A stretch of 64,000 nucleotides of DNA from Gallionella sp. GTDB taxonomy: Bacteria; Pseudomonadota; Gammaproteobacteria; Burkholderiales; Gallionellaceae. This document shows, in pieces, positions 1-8,989 of this stretch. The notes under the pieces were generated by a model that ran no database searches, was not told where the DNA came from, and worked only from the letters and a program-made list of their open reading frames with translations. The stretch is from positions 74,340-138,339 of the forward strand of contig PLWV01000005.1 in the NCBI GenBank assembly GCA_003153155.1. The letters are read 5' to 3'. The translations under genes were made by a program, and so were the position numbers. Numbering within the stretch: the stretch's first letter is position 1; each line of letters opens with the position of its first letter.

Positions 1-2500
1 CCACAAACACTTCACGCTGACGCTCGCGGCGGCGCGCGGTGTGTTTTTCCGCTGGAGTGGCGGTGACCTGCGCCACGGTGCTTAATTTGACCGGATCGGT
101 CTCGATTTGAACCAAGCCGTGGCCGTTGCCTGATGTCTTCGCTACAGGGGCCGGTGTCACTACTGCGGGCAAGTTTGGTGTTACAACCGCAGGCAGGCTC
201 GGGGAGAAGATCGCCGGCATGGCGATGTATTCGCTTGGTTTAACGAATCCATCGGGGAAGGCGATATATTCCGTCGGCGCTGCGCTGACCGGTGCGGTGT
301 CCATCTGTTCGAAAGATTGCTGCACGATGACGGCTTCGCCATTCGTTGCCAACCCTGCAGCGTTTTGCGCCGCATTTTCGCGATGTTCACGTTCGCGGCG
401 TCCACCACGGCGACCGCGACGGCGAGCACCTTCGCGTGGCGGGCTGCCTGCTTCGGCTTGTTCCAGCGCAGCAGCGGCAACCTGGCTTTCCAGCACCGGC
501 TTTTCTTCGGCCCCCGCAAGGAGTACGGGTGCACCGCCGTCTGCGCCAAGACCGCCCGAAGGGCGAGCGTCTGGCGGCGTCCCTTCCACAGCTACCCGCG
601 GCGGGCGCGGCGGCTTGGGTTGACGCGGCTCATGTGGCTTGGCTTCAGCTTGTGCCGGCTTTTGGCCGCTGCGCGGTTCGTTGCGGTCGCGATTACCGCC
701 GCCTTCGCTGCGTTCACCACGTCCGCGACGTTTGCCGCCGCCCTCAGGACGCTCACCGCGTTCGGGACGCGGAGCGTTGCGCGGCCGGCTTGCCGCCGGC
801 TTGGCTTTGGGTTGTTCTTCCTCACCCAACGATTTGATCCAGGCGAAGAATTTGCCGAGCATCGAAGGCTTGGCTACTTCAGCCTGCATCGGTGCGGGTT
901 GCATCGGGGTGACGCCCTGCACCACGGCTTGCGCACGCGTGGCTTTTTGCTGCTCTTGTGCGGCGGTCAGCGGTTTTTCTTCGGCCGGTTTTTCCACCAG
1001 TTTGTAGCTGGCCTGCAACACATCGCTGTTCATGTCATCCTGGCGCAGGCGGTTGATGCTGTAGTTGGGTGTTTCCAGATGCGGGTTGGGTATCAGCGTG
1101 ATGCCCACTTTCAGGCGCGATTCGATGCGATGGATGTCGCTTCGTTTCTCGTTCAACAGGAACGTCGCGACATCCACCGGCAATTGCACGTGTATCGCCG
1201 CGCTGCTTTCCTTCATGGCTTCTTCCTGGATGATGCGCAGGATGTGCAAGGCGGAAGACTCGATGCCGCGGATGTGGCCGATACCGCTGCAACGCGGGCA
1301 GGCGATATAGTTGCTTTCGCCCAGACTGGGTGCCAAACGCTGGCGCGACAGTTCCAGCAGGCCGAAGCGCGAGATCTTGGCAGTCTGCACACGGGCACGA
1401 TCGTAATGCAGCGAATCGCGCAAACGATCCTCGACATCGCGCTGGTTGCGGTTGCTTTCCATGTCGATGAAGTCGATCACGATCAGCCCGCCCAGGTCGC
1501 GCAAGCGCAGCTGGCGGGCGATCTCTTCCGCCGCCTCGAGGTTGGTGTTGAACGCGGTGGCTTCGATGTCAGAGCCTTTGGTGGCGCGCGCCGAGTTGAT
1601 GTCGATGGCGGTCAGCGCCTCGGTATGGTCGATGACGATCACGCCGCCGGATGGCAGGCGCACTTCGCGCGCGTGGGCGGATTCGATCTGATGCTCGATC
1701 TGGAAACGCGAGAACAGCGGCACGTCGTCCACATAACGCTTGATGCGGTTCACATTGCCCGGCATCACCGTGCTCATGAACGCCAGGGCTTGCTGGTAGA
1801 CTTCTTCGGTGTCGATCAGGATTTCGCTGATCTCCGGGTTGAAGTAGTCGCGGATGGCGCGCACCACCAAGCTGCTTTCCAGATAGATCAGCGACGGGGC
1901 TTTTTCGGATTTCGCCGCGCCTTCGATCGCATCCCACAACTGCTTGAGGTAGTCCAGGTCCCATTGCAACTCTTCTTCGTTGCGTCCGATACCGGCAGTG
2001 CGCGCGATGATGCTCATGCCCTGCGGCACGTCGACATGCCCCAGCACTTGACGCAACTCGTCGCGTTCCTCGCCCTCGATGCGGCGCGATACGCCGCCGC
2101 CGCTCGGGTTGTTCGGCATCAGCACGATGTAGCGGCCGGCCAGGCTGATGAAAGTGGTCAGTGCCGCGCCCTTGTTGCCGCGCTCGTCCTTTTCCACCTG
2201 CACCAGCAATTCCTGGCCTTCGCGCAAGGCTTCCTTGATCGAGGGACGGTTGCCGCTGCCGGGTTGGTAAAACTGCGGGGCTACTTCTTTGAACGGGAGG
2301 AAGCCGTGCCGGTTGCCGCCGTATTCGACGAAACAGGCTTCGAGACTGGGTTCGAGGCGGGTGATGACAGCTTTGTAGATGTTGCTCTTGCGTTGCTCTT
2401 TGCCGGCGGTTTCAATGTCGAGGTCGATGAGTTTCTGACCGTCAACAATGGCGACACGGAGTTCTTCCGGTTGTGTCGCATTGAATAACATGCGTTTCAT
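1..2500 (-). CDS. rne: Ribonuclease E (3' end beyond the window)
   Basis: Endoribonuclease of mRNA decay and rRNA/tRNA processing, scaffold of the degradosome. Reading leftwards from the ATG at 2500, after GGAGAC, the protein starts [20 protein letters not shown]. An S1 domain follows at about residues 35-120. The catalytic aspartates are seen as D300 in [12 protein letters not shown] and D343 in IVIDFIDM. The zinc-link cysteines are C401 and C404 in ACPRCSGIG, close to their positions in E. coli RNase E. After about residue 510 the chain is the low-complexity Arg/Pro/Glu-rich tail typical of the non-catalytic half, and it runs out of the window without a stop. The long open frame on the opposite strand here is a shadow of this gene. 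Divergent from rluC. Confidence 0.95.
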   Translation of the reverse strand, partial: MKRMLFNATQPEELRVAIVDGQKLIDLDIETAGKEQRKSNIYKAVITRLEPSLEACFVEYGGNRHGFLPFKEVAPQFYQPGSGNRPSIKEALREGQELLVQVEKDERGNKGAALTTFISLAGRYIVLMPNNPSGGGVSRRIEGEERDELRQVLGHVDVPQGMSIIARTAGIGRNEEELQWDLDYLKQLWDAIEGAAKSEKAPSLIYLESSLVVRAIRDYFNPEISEILIDTEEVYQQALAFMSTVMPGNVNRIKRYVDDVPLFSRFQIEHQIESAHAREVRLPSGGVIVIDHTEALTAIDINSARATKGSDIEATAFNTNLEAAEEIARQLRLRDLGGLIVIDFIDMESNRNQRDVEDRLRDSLHYDRARVQTAKISRFGLLELSRQRLAPSLGESNYIACPRCSGIGHIRGIESSALHILRIIQEEAMKESSAAIHVQLPVDVATFLLNEKRSDIHRIESRLKVGITLIPNPHLETPNYSINRLRQDDMNSDVLQASYKLVEKPAEEKPLTAAQEQQKATRAQAVVQGVTPMQPAPMQAEVAKPSMLGKFFAWIKSLGEEEQPKAKPAASRPRNAPRPERGERPEGGGKRRGRGERSEGGGNRDRNEPRSGQKPAQAEAKPHEPRQPKPPRPPRVAVEGTPPDARPSGGLGADGGAPVLLAGAEEKPVLESQVAAAALEQAEAGSPPREGARRRGRRGGRREREHRENAAQNAAGLATNGEAVIVQQSFEQMDTAPVSAAPTEYIAFPDGFVKPSEYIAMPAIFSPSLPAVVTPNLPAVVTPAPVAKTSGNGHGLVQIETDPVKLSTVAQVTATPAEKHTARRRERQREVFV

Positions 2501-2985
2501 TTTATTGTCTCCCGCGCTCTGACACGGGCGAGACCAAGCTACACGCGGTTAGGCGTGAGAGAGGAGCAATCGTGCAAACAGTCTTGTAATGTGCAATCGG
2601 TTGGTCAATTTAGTTCTCTATTCGTAGCTGGTCTTAAATTGTTGTTCTCCGGGACTTCTGTATCGTGGTTGCAGATGCATTGCATCCGCTATGCCGACTG
2701 TTGCAAAAGTTCCTCAGGGGTGATGCAGCCATGGCTGCATCACGGAAAATCCGCAGGTGCTTTGAGCGCGTAAATCAATTACTATCACTGCTGGTACCGG
2801 TGAGTGATATTAACCGGGCTGAGGCTGGTAGGGTGGCGGTAGTGACAACTTCTCAAACCCGTGAGGGTTTAGAATTGCCTACTTGTAGTGCATTACACCG
2901 TCGCTTGTGCCAAAAGATCCTTGGCGGGGAATAAATTCCTAAACTTACCCAATCCAAAACTCGCGAGCGGCGAAGTATAAGCAAA
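2501..2985 (-). promoter_or_regulatory. rne-rluC divergent intergenic region / probable structured rne leader
   Basis: No gene is seen in these 485 bases. On the rne strand the region would be a long 5' untranslated leader, which in E. coli is a structured autoregulatory element. It holds a perfect 24-base palindrome at 2720-2743, a small inverted repeat GATGCA-T-TGCATC at 2674-2686, and a 6-bp hairpin AAACCC/GGGTTT at 2855-2870. That these control rne is inference. Confidence 0.4.
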
Positions 2986-3002
2986 ATGAATGGTTTAAGC
3001 AA
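2974..3002 (-). promoter_or_regulatory. Possible sigma-70 promoter for rne
   Basis: On the minus strand TTGCTT (2997-3002) and TATACT (2974-2979) are spaced by 17 bases and point towards rne. The -10 is a 5/6 match, the -35 weaker. It would give a leader of about 465 nt and overlaps the first codons of rluC. Confidence 0.35.
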
Positions 3003-3933
3003 AGATTCTGTTACTTTTCTGACCATCGATGAAAGTGGAGAAGCGCAGCGCATCGACAATTTCCTGTTCAAACACCTGAAAGGCGTGCCCAAGAGCCACG
3101 TTTACCGCATCCTGCGCGGCGAAGTGCGGGTGAACAAGAAGCGCATCGACCAGACTTACCGGCTCAAACTGGGCGATTTGCTGCGCATCCCGCCGATACG
3201 CGTCGCGGAAAAGCATGAGATCGAGGAAACGCACATCCCGGCGGTGGAATTCCCGATCATTTACGAGGACGACGCGCTGGTGGTGGTGAACAAGCCATCC
3301 GGTGTTGCGGTGCATGGCGGCAGCGGGGTCAGCTTCGGGGTCATCGAACAGATGCGCCATGCCCGCCCGCAAGCCAAGTTCCTCGAGTTGGTGCACCGGC
3401 TGGACCGCGAGACTTCAGGTGTGCTGCTGCTGGCGAAGAAGCGTTCCGCGCTCACCGCGATGCACGAGATCATGCGCGAGGGCAACAGCGACAAGCGTTA
3501 TTTCGCGCTGGTGCTGGGGCAATGGAAGAATGCCAAGCAGCACGTCAAATTGCCGCTGCACAAGTTTGATACGCCGCAAGGCGAGAAACGCGTGATAGTG
3601 CGGGAAGACGGGCAAGCCTCGCATACCATCTTCGCCCTGCAAAGAAGCTGGCCGGAATTCAGCCTGCTCGAAGCGCAACTCAAGACCGGACGCACCCACC
3701 AGATTCGCGTGCATCTATCCCATCTCGGCTTCCCGATCGCCGGAGACGACAAGTACGGCGACTTCGCGCGCAACAAGGTGCTGATGAAACAGGGACTGAA
3801 GCGCATGTTCCTGCACGCCCACAGCATCGCGTTCGCGCATCCATTGACGGGCGAGCCGCTGCACCTAACCGCGCCGCTGCCGAAGGAGTTGGAGAGTTTT
3901 ATCGCGCGGTTGGATTCCGCTGCTAGTTCTTAG
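2986..3933 (+). CDS. rluC: 23S rRNA pseudouridine synthase RluC
   Basis: Converts uridines of 23S rRNA (positions 955, 2504 and 2580 in E. coli) to pseudouridine. The 315-residue protein has an N-terminal S4 RNA-binding domain (about residues 15-80) and the RluA-type catalytic domain with HRLDRETSG, catalytic Asp at about residue 140. The C-terminal part carries KTGRTHQIRVHLSHLGFPI, typical of the family. Its place opposite rne is the usual one in proteobacteria. Its last 11 bases overlap the convergent rlmM gene. No strong Shine-Dalgarno sequence precedes the ATG. Confidence 0.92.
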   Translation: MNGLSKDSVTFLTIDESGEAQRIDNFLFKHLKGVPKSHVYRILRGEVRVNKKRIDQTYRLKLGDLLRIPPIRVAEKHEIEETHIPAVEFPIIYEDDALVVVNKPSGVAVHGGSGVSFGVIEQMRHARPQAKFLELVHRLDRETSGVLLLAKKRSALTAMHEIMREGNSDKRYFALVLGQWKNAKQHVKLPLHKFDTPQGEKRVIVREDGQASHTIFALQRSWPEFSLLEAQLKTGRTHQIRVHLSHLGFPIAGDDKYGDFARNKVLMKQGLKRMFLHAHSIAFAHPLTGEPLHLTAPLPKELESFIARLDSAASS

Positions 3934-5095
3934 TCTTCGTCAAAAACACCGTCACTTCCTCCCGGTCGTGATACAGCTGTTTCGCCATCATGCGGAAATT
4001 GATGCCTTCTTCATCCAGCCGTTTACGGATGCCGCCCAGCGCGCTGTCCAGAGCCGCGATGCGCTGCTTCATCGGCAGTTTCAAATTGAATATCGCGTGC
4101 TTGCACCAGCCTGCCGCGAACCATTCACCGATCAGCGTGGCGACCTTGGAGGGTTTTTCCACCATGTCGCAGACCAGCCAGTCCACCGCTTTGCGCGGCG
4201 CGTATTTGAAACCGTCTTGCTTGAGATGTTGCACCAGCGGATGATTTATTAGCGCGCCCTTCATCGGGCCGTTATCCACCGCTGTCACGCGGATGCCGCG
4301 CTTGACCAGTTGCCAGGTCCAGCCGCCGGGTGCCGCGCCCAGATCCACTGCCTGCATCCCTTGCCGCAACAAACGCGTCTGCTCGCTGCGATCCATGAAC
4401 ACCTCGATCGCCTCCGCAAGTTTCATCGTGGAGCGGCTCGGTGCCTCGGCAGGCATGTGCTGACGCACGATACCCATGATGGCCGCCGCGCTGTTGTGCG
4501 GATCGCTGCTGCCGATCAGTGCGGAGGATTTGTCAGGGAAGAAGATATGCAGACGCGGTAGTTTTTCCGTTCGGGCTGACCCTTCGACTGGCTCATAACC
4601 AGCGACTTGGCTATCGTCTTTTGATGGCCTAGTCGAATGGCTAATGGTTTTATCAGGGCGAACGGTATTTTGTGTGTCGCCCTGCAAGCGCCCCTGCTCG
4701 CGCAGCGCGGTCTCCAGCAACGGCTGAAAACGGCGCGTAAAGGTAGACAGCAGCTTGCCCTCGTTGGTGTCCGGCACTTCCAGCCACAGCGCACCAAATG
4801 TGCCGGGCATGGCAGCGATGGCATCAAGGATGGGTGTCAATCGGTCGCGCTCCGGCAGTGTTGGGATGCTGTGATGCAAGCGGATCAGTTGGCGTGTGAA
4901 GATCAGTTCACGGTAGCTTAACGACTGTTCGTTGAGTGCGACGATGACATAGCCGCTGTCGGCGACGATGTCGGGTTGCTCGGTACCGATGATGGGCTTT
5001 TGCTGCTTGGCTTGACGCAATGCTTCCTGCGCGCAATCCTGCTCAAAACCGGGACGGCAATACAACAGCCAGTGGGTGTGCTGAGTTTTCTTCAT
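3923..5095 (-). CDS. rlmM: 23S rRNA 2'-O-ribose methyltransferase RlmM, with repeat-derived internal segment
   Basis: SAM-dependent methylation of C2498 of 23S rRNA in E. coli. The 390-residue protein begins with a THUMP-like N-terminal part and carries the Rossmann SAM site VDLGAAPGGWTWQLVKRG near residues 245-260, followed by DWLVCDMVEKPSKV. Between about residues 145 and 180 it carries a stretch (SHSTRPSKDDSQVAGYEPVE) that is translated from a dispersed palindromic repeat (4594-4656), in frame and without a stop. Convergent with rluC and divergent from the HAD gene. Confidence 0.9.
   Translation of the reverse strand: MKKTQHTHWLLYCRPGFEQDCAQEALRQAKQQKPIIGTEQPDIVADSGYVIVALNEQSLSYRELIFTRQLIRLHHSIPTLPERDRLTPILDAIAAMPGTFGALWLEVPDTNEGKLLSTFTRRFQPLLETALREQGRLQGDTQNTVRPDKTISHSTRPSKDDSQVAGYEPVEGSARTEKLPRLHIFFPDKSSALIGSSDPHNSAAAIMGIVRQHMPAEAPSRSTMKLAEAIEVFMDRSEQTRLLRQGMQAVDLGAAPGGWTWQLVKRGIRVTAVDNGPMKGALINHPLVQHLKQDGFKYAPRKAVDWLVCDMVEKPSKVATLIGEWFAAGWCKHAIFNLKLPMKQRIAALDSALGGIRKRLDEEGINFRMMAKQLYHDREEVTVFLTKTKN
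4594..4656 (+). repeat. Family A palindromic repeat inside rlmM
   Basis: Contains ATAACCAGCGACTTGGCT ... GCCTAGTCGAATGGCTA followed by a TTTATCA tail. The two arms can form an imperfect stem. The same sequence recurs at 23508, 35671, 36481, 48839, 50674 and 59449. A partial copy of another repeat (CCTTCGACTGGCTC, 4581-4594) abuts it. Confidence 0.85.
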
Positions 5096-5170
5096 GCGAG
5101 TATTGTGGCATAGGTTGGGGGACTAGCCCGAAGGTGGTAATATCCGCGCCTCTTTTTTTGCTTTGGTGTA

Positions 5171-5827
5171 ATGAATAAACGCTACGATTTGATCGTGTTC
5201 GACTGGGACGGCACGGTGATGGATTCGACCGCGGTGATCGCGGGGTCGATACAGGCTGCATGTCGCGATCTGGGTTTGACCATTCCCGATGATGAAACCG
5301 CGCGTCATGTGATCGGCCTGGGTTTGGATCAGGCGTTGCGCTATGCCGTGCCTGATATGCCGGAGGCGATGCGCCCTGATTTGGTGGAGCGCTATCGCCA
5401 TTATTTTCTGGCGCAGGATGAGGCGATTCCTTTGTTTGAGGGCGCGCGAGAAACGATAGCGGAGCTGCGCGATGCGGGTTACCGGTTGGGTGTGGCGACC
5501 GGCAAGAGTCGCGCGGGATTGGACAGGGCAATGGAATCCACCGGCATGAAAAGCTATTTTCACGCGACCCGCACGGCAGATCAGACTTTTTCCAAACCGA
5601 ATCCGGCCATGCTGTTTGAACTGATGGATGAATTGGCGGTCAGTGCCGGGCGCACGTTGATGGTGGGCGATACCACGCACGATGTGCAGATGGCGCAGAA
5701 TGCCAAAGTGGATGTGGTGGCGATGGGTCACGGTGCCCATCCGCCGGAGCAGTTGCAGGAGTTGAACCCGCTTGCGCTGATGGGGGATTTTGCGGAACTA
5801 AGGGTGTGGTTGAAGGCAAATGCTTAA
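5171..5827 (+). CDS. HAD-superfamily phosphatase, phosphoglycolate-phosphatase-like
   Basis: Likely a small-molecule phosphatase. The 218-residue protein has HAD motif I DWDGTVMDS near the N-terminus (nucleophile Asp), motif II VATGKSR, a conserved Lys in KPNPAMLF and motif III MVGDTTHDVQMAQNA, plus a helical cap domain between motifs I and II. A gene of this type next to rluC and sppA is common in betaproteobacteria. The exact substrate cannot be read from sequence; it may be a Gph homologue. The stop lies at the edge of a MITE-like repeat. Confidence 0.85.
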   Translation: MNKRYDLIVFDWDGTVMDSTAVIAGSIQAACRDLGLTIPDDETARHVIGLGLDQALRYAVPDMPEAMRPDLVERYRHYFLAQDEAIPLFEGARETIAELRDAGYRLGVATGKSRAGLDRAMESTGMKSYFHATRTADQTFSKPNPAMLFELMDELAVSAGRTLMVGDTTHDVQMAQNAKVDVVAMGHGAHPPEQLQELNPLALMGDFAELRVWLKANA

Positions 5828-5970
5828 GGGAGCCGCTAAAAATCCACATTTCATTCCAACTGCGGCGTTGCGTAAAAAATTTCTTGCTAACATATCAACC
5901 ATATGCGGCGCGGCGAAATTTTTTCCGCGCCTTGCATTTGGGCGAACTCTGAATTTTTAGAGGCTCCCTT
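5825..5970. repeat. MITE-like element with terminal inverted repeats
   Basis: AAGGGAGCC at 5825-5833 is mirrored by GGCTCCCTT at 5962-5970, with inner AAAAAT/ATTTTT also mirrored. About 146 bp, no coding capacity, filling the HAD-sppA gap. The interior (GCGTTGCG ... ATATCAACCATATG ... CGCGCCTTGCA) resembles the element at 15280-15404. Confidence 0.7.
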
Positions 5971-5995
5971 AACGAATTTTAATAAAGGAATTGTG

Positions 5996-6943
5996 ATGTC
6001 AGATCAAAACAACTGGGAACGCGGTGTGCTGGAAAAGCTGGCGATGTCGGCCTTGCAGGAGCAACGCCGCGCGCGGCATTGGGGGATTTTCTTCAAGATG
6101 CTGACGCTGGGATTCATGTTCATTGTGCTGTTTATTTTTATGGGCTGGCTGGGCAAAAATGAGGTCGCGCTGGGCACAGGCAAACACACCGCGCTGGTGG
6201 ATATGCAGGGCGTAATTGCGGCGGACAGTATGGCGAGTGCCGATAATCTGATTCCCAGCCTGCAGGATGCATTCAAGGACAAGAACACGAAGGGCGTGAT
6301 TCTGCGCATCAACAGTCCCGGCGGCAGTCCGGTGCAGGCGGGGCAGATCAATGACGAGATTCGCCGTCTGCGCGTCCAGTATCCGAACATCCCGTTGTAT
6401 GTGGTGGTCGATGACATCTGCGCCTCCGGCGGCTATTACGTGGCGGCTGCGGCGGACAAAATTTTCGTGGACAAGGCCAGTTTGATTGGCTCCATCGGCG
6501 TGCTGATGGATGGCTTCGGTTTCACCGGAACCATGGCGAAGCTCGGCGTGGAACGCCGTCTGATAACGGCCGGAGCCAACAAGGGTTTCCTCGATCCATT
6601 TTCTCCGCTCAGCCCGGCACAGCAGGGCTACGCCAAACAGATGCTTGCGGAAATTCACCAGCAGTTCATCGATGTGGTGAAGCGCGGGCGCGGCAAGCGT
6701 CTCAAGGAAACGCCGGACACTTTCAGCGGTTTGGTGTGGAACGGACAGCGGGGCGTGGAGATGGGTCTGGCGGATGGTTTTGGTACCGTGGAATCAGTGG
6801 CGCGCGATGTCGTCAAGGCCGAGAACATCGTGGACTACACCGTGAAGGAAAACTTCGCTGATCGTCTGGCAAAACGCTTCGGCATAGGTGCGATGAGTGC
6901 GCTTGGTTTCTCCGCGCAGTCGAACGGGGTGAGCTTGCGCTGA
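5996..6943 (+). CDS. sppA: Signal peptide peptidase SppA, short S49 type
   Basis: Membrane-anchored serine protease that degrades leftover signal peptides. An uncleaved transmembrane anchor lies at about residues 35-55 (MLTLGFMFIVLFIFMGWLG). The catalytic Ser is about residue 144 in ICASGGYYVAAAADKI, and the general-base Lys is probably that of TAGANKGFLDPFSP. The ATG at 5996 was chosen because AAAGGA precedes it; a longer frame from 5903 would start inside a repeat element. Length (315) fits the single-domain class rather than the double-length E. coli enzyme. Confidence 0.92.
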   Translation: MSDQNNWERGVLEKLAMSALQEQRRARHWGIFFKMLTLGFMFIVLFIFMGWLGKNEVALGTGKHTALVDMQGVIAADSMASADNLIPSLQDAFKDKNTKGVILRINSPGGSPVQAGQINDEIRRLRVQYPNIPLYVVVDDICASGGYYVAAAADKIFVDKASLIGSIGVLMDGFGFTGTMAKLGVERRLITAGANKGFLDPFSPLSPAQQGYAKQMLAEIHQQFIDVVKRGRGKRLKETPDTFSGLVWNGQRGVEMGLADGFGTVESVARDVVKAENIVDYTVKENFADRLAKRFGIGAMSALGFSAQSNGVSLR

Positions 6944-7149
6944 TGGACGTGCGTCTGACCGTGCTCTAAAACGATGCGCTGCCTCGATTTCCCAAATAAC
7001 CGCCTTAAGGACGTTGGACAAGAAAATGAATCTGCGCCCCTCTCTTGCCCGCATGCGGCCACTTGCGCCTCTGGCACTTGTATTGCTCGGCGCGATTGTT
7101 GCTGTTGCCCTTAACTGCAGGCGCTGAATTACCCGTTTATTGTCCATCA
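6944..7149. other. Gene-free stretch between sppA and the HEARO-like RNA
   Basis: No convincing gene. A 33-codon frame at 7026-7127 encodes a hydrophobic peptide but has no well-spaced ribosome binding site. If the HEARO-like RNA were linked to an IscB nuclease, the nuclease would start here on the minus strand; no such coding sequence is present. Confidence 0.5.
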
Positions 7150-7322
7150 CAAGGTTAAAACCACCGGCTTTAGCCTTGCTGTTATAAGCAAGTTTGGAAG
7201 AACCCAATCTCGTTCCTCCTTGCTGGTTTTGCGCGTTTAGTCTTGCGCGGGTAGAGGACTTCAGTCCTCTGCGACCAGACTGCGCTAATCCACCTAACTT
7301 TAGTAGGTGGTAGTTTAGTTGA
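7150..7322 (-). ncRNA. HEARO-like / IscB-type omega RNA, apparently orphan
   Basis: Read on the minus strand the segment begins GTCAACTAAACTACC. It then has a 7-bp hairpin (7290-7310, CCACCTA/TAGGTGG), a perfect 8-bp hairpin AGAGGACT-GA-AGTCCTCT (7253-7270), then CGCGCAAGACTAAACGCG and CAAAACC (about 7225-7250), GGGTTCTTCCAAACTTGC and an AGCAAGGCTAAAGCCGGTGG tail. This order of hairpins and single-stranded blocks is what I recall for HEARO RNAs, the guide scaffolds of IscB nucleases, and the right end resembles IS200/IS605-type transposon ends. No IscB gene follows, so it is either a solo copy or a remnant. The recognition is by memory of the motif, not by a covariance search. Confidence 0.65.
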
Positions 7323-7633
7323 CCTGAAGAAAACTTCATGGATTGTTTTGGAAACGCTTTGGCGCGCAGGAGATAGGTGCTTTGCCGGGTTTCTTTGAAC
7401 AGCTGAAAAGAGTGGATTTGCGCAAAGGCAAGCGGTATGTTTTGCGCGGCATCACTTTTTATTTCGTGCTATGTTACAAAGTCCAAAGTCGATCATGTCA
7501 ATTACTAAAGAACTCGTGTTGAAGTCTATCAAAGTAAAATACTGCAAACTCCCGGTCTGTCTCCCGCATGCACCCGGCTATTCTCGCGAAAAATATTTTT
7601 CGGGGCAGGGCAGTTAACGCTTGCCGGACCGCC
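7323..7633. other. Upstream region of the dprE1-like operon
   Basis: No intact gene. A short frame at about 7378-7490 (LPGFFEQLKRVDLRKGKRYV) recalls the N-terminus of some DDE transposases but is too short to assign. The operon promoter should lie here; no confident -35/-10 pair was found. Confidence 0.35.
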
Positions 7634-8989
7634 ATGCCCACTCTAATTACGTCACTCTCCGGCTGGGGACGCTACCCGGTGCAATCCTGCGAACTGGAAC
7701 GCCCGGAACGTTACGCCGATCTGCGTCCCGATGCGGACAGCGTGATTGCGCGCGGCCAAGGACGCAGCTATGGCGATGCGGCGCTGAATGAAAACGGGCG
7801 TGTGCTGCTGACCGAGCGCGTCAACCGCCTGTTGGAATTCGATGCGGAGAAAGGCATCTTGCGCGCCGAGGCTGGCGCGACGCTGGCTGAAATTCTGGAT
7901 GTGATAGCTCCCAAGGGCTGGTTCCTGCCGGTCACACCCGGTACGAAATTCGTTTCGCTGGGCGGCTGTGTGGCGGCGGATGTGCACGGCAAGAACCACC
8001 ACCATGAGGGTTCATTCGGCGATCACGTTCTTGGCATTGATTTGATTTTGGCCGATGGCAGCCGCGTGACATGTACACCTGATGACAATGCAGAACTCTT
8101 CTGGGCCACGGTGGGCGGCATGGGGTTGACCGGCATCATCGGCGAAGTGACATTCAAACTCATTCCGATACAAAGTGCGCACATGATGGTGCGGCATCAT
8201 GCTGCCGACAACCTCGAACAACTTTTCCAGCATCTGCAAAATCCTGCCATTGATGATCGCTATACCGTAGCCTGGATGGACAGCTTGGCGACTGGAAAAA
8301 AGTTGGGTCGTGGCATAGCCATGTGTGGACATCATGCGGCGGCAGAAGAGCTGCCAGTCGATATTGGCCATGCATTTTCCACCAGGCAGAAACGCAGTCG
8401 TTCAGTCCCGTTCGATCTTCCTGGTTGGGCTTTGAACCCGGTGAGCATAGGCGCGTTCAACTCGTTTTATTACCAGCTTGAAGAAAAAAAACAGCAGCCG
8501 TTTTTGACCGGTTACGACCCCTATTTTTATCCGCTGGATGCTGTCGGCCACTGGAACCGCCTGTACGGCAAGCGCGGCTTCGTGCAATACCAGTGCGTGG
8601 TTTCAGAGCCGTCTGCATTCGATGGCATCAAGGCATTGCTGCAAGAGCTTTCGGGCAGTCGTCGTCCTTCCTTCCTCGCCGTGCTGAAACGCTTTGGCGC
8701 ACAAGGCAGGGGATTGTTGTCCTTTCCGATGGCGGGTTATACCCTGGCGCTGGACTTGCCGATCCGCGACGATGGCTTGTTCGTGTTGCTGGATAAGCTG
8801 GATGAAATCGTTTTGCAACACGGCGGGCGCGTGTATCTCGCCAAGGACGCACGGCTTTCCGCCGATTCGTTCCGCGCCATGTATCCGCGCTACGCAGAAT
8901 GGCTCAGGATAAAAAATGCGGTTGATCCGCAAAACAGGTTCAGTTCCAGTTTGTCGCGGCGTTTGGGAATCGGGGGCAATGCAACATGA
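7634..8989 (+). CDS. FAD-linked oxidase, DprE1-like (decaprenylphosphoryl-beta-D-ribose 2'-oxidase family)
   Basis: Expected to oxidise the ribose 2'-OH of polyprenyl-phosphoryl-ribose, the first half of its epimerisation to arabinose. The FAD-binding domain carries VIARGQGRSYGDAALNENG and SLGGCVAADVHGKNHHHEGS, and the C-terminal part has the family's YLAKDARL and YPRYAEWL. I chose the ATG at 7634 because LSGWGRYPV then starts close to the N-terminus; a start at 7568 would add 22 residues. It overlaps the next gene by an ATGA junction. In mycobacteria this family works with DprE2, which is the next gene here. Confidence 0.82.
   Translation: MPTLITSLSGWGRYPVQSCELERPERYADLRPDADSVIARGQGRSYGDAALNENGRVLLTERVNRLLEFDAEKGILRAEAGATLAEILDVIAPKGWFLPVTPGTKFVSLGGCVAADVHGKNHHHEGSFGDHVLGIDLILADGSRVTCTPDDNAELFWATVGGMGLTGIIGEVTFKLIPIQSAHMMVRHHAADNLEQLFQHLQNPAIDDRYTVAWMDSLATGKKLGRGIAMCGHHAAAEELPVDIGHAFSTRQKRSRSVPFDLPGWALNPVSIGAFNSFYYQLEEKKQQPFLTGYDPYFYPLDAVGHWNRLYGKRGFVQYQCVVSEPSAFDGIKALLQELSGSRRPSFLAVLKRFGAQGRGLLSFPMAGYTLALDLPIRDDGLFVLLDKLDEIVLQHGGRVYLAKDARLSADSFRAMYPRYAEWLRIKNAVDPQNRFSSSLSRRLGIGGNAT

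Noticed and set aside
317-2488. 723-codon open frame on the plus strand over rne
   Set aside because: The opposite strand encodes RNase E with all catalytic motifs. The plus-strand frame is an antisense shadow made by G/C-rich codon use.
5903-5995. Longer N-terminus for SppA
   Set aside because: It would start inside the MITE-like element; the ATG at 5996 has a good ribosome binding site.
7026-7127. 33-residue hydrophobic peptide MNLRPSLARMRPLAPLAL...
   Set aside because: No well-placed ribosome binding site and no conserved features; may be chance or a remnant.
6794-7339. 181-codon minus-strand frame after sppA
   Set aside because: It runs through the HEARO-like RNA and into sppA antisense; the hairpins explain the sequence better than any protein family.
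7378-7490. Transposase-like N-terminal fragment LPGFFEQLKRVDLRKGKRY
   Set aside because: Too short and the family match is only a memory-based impression; not listed as a gene.
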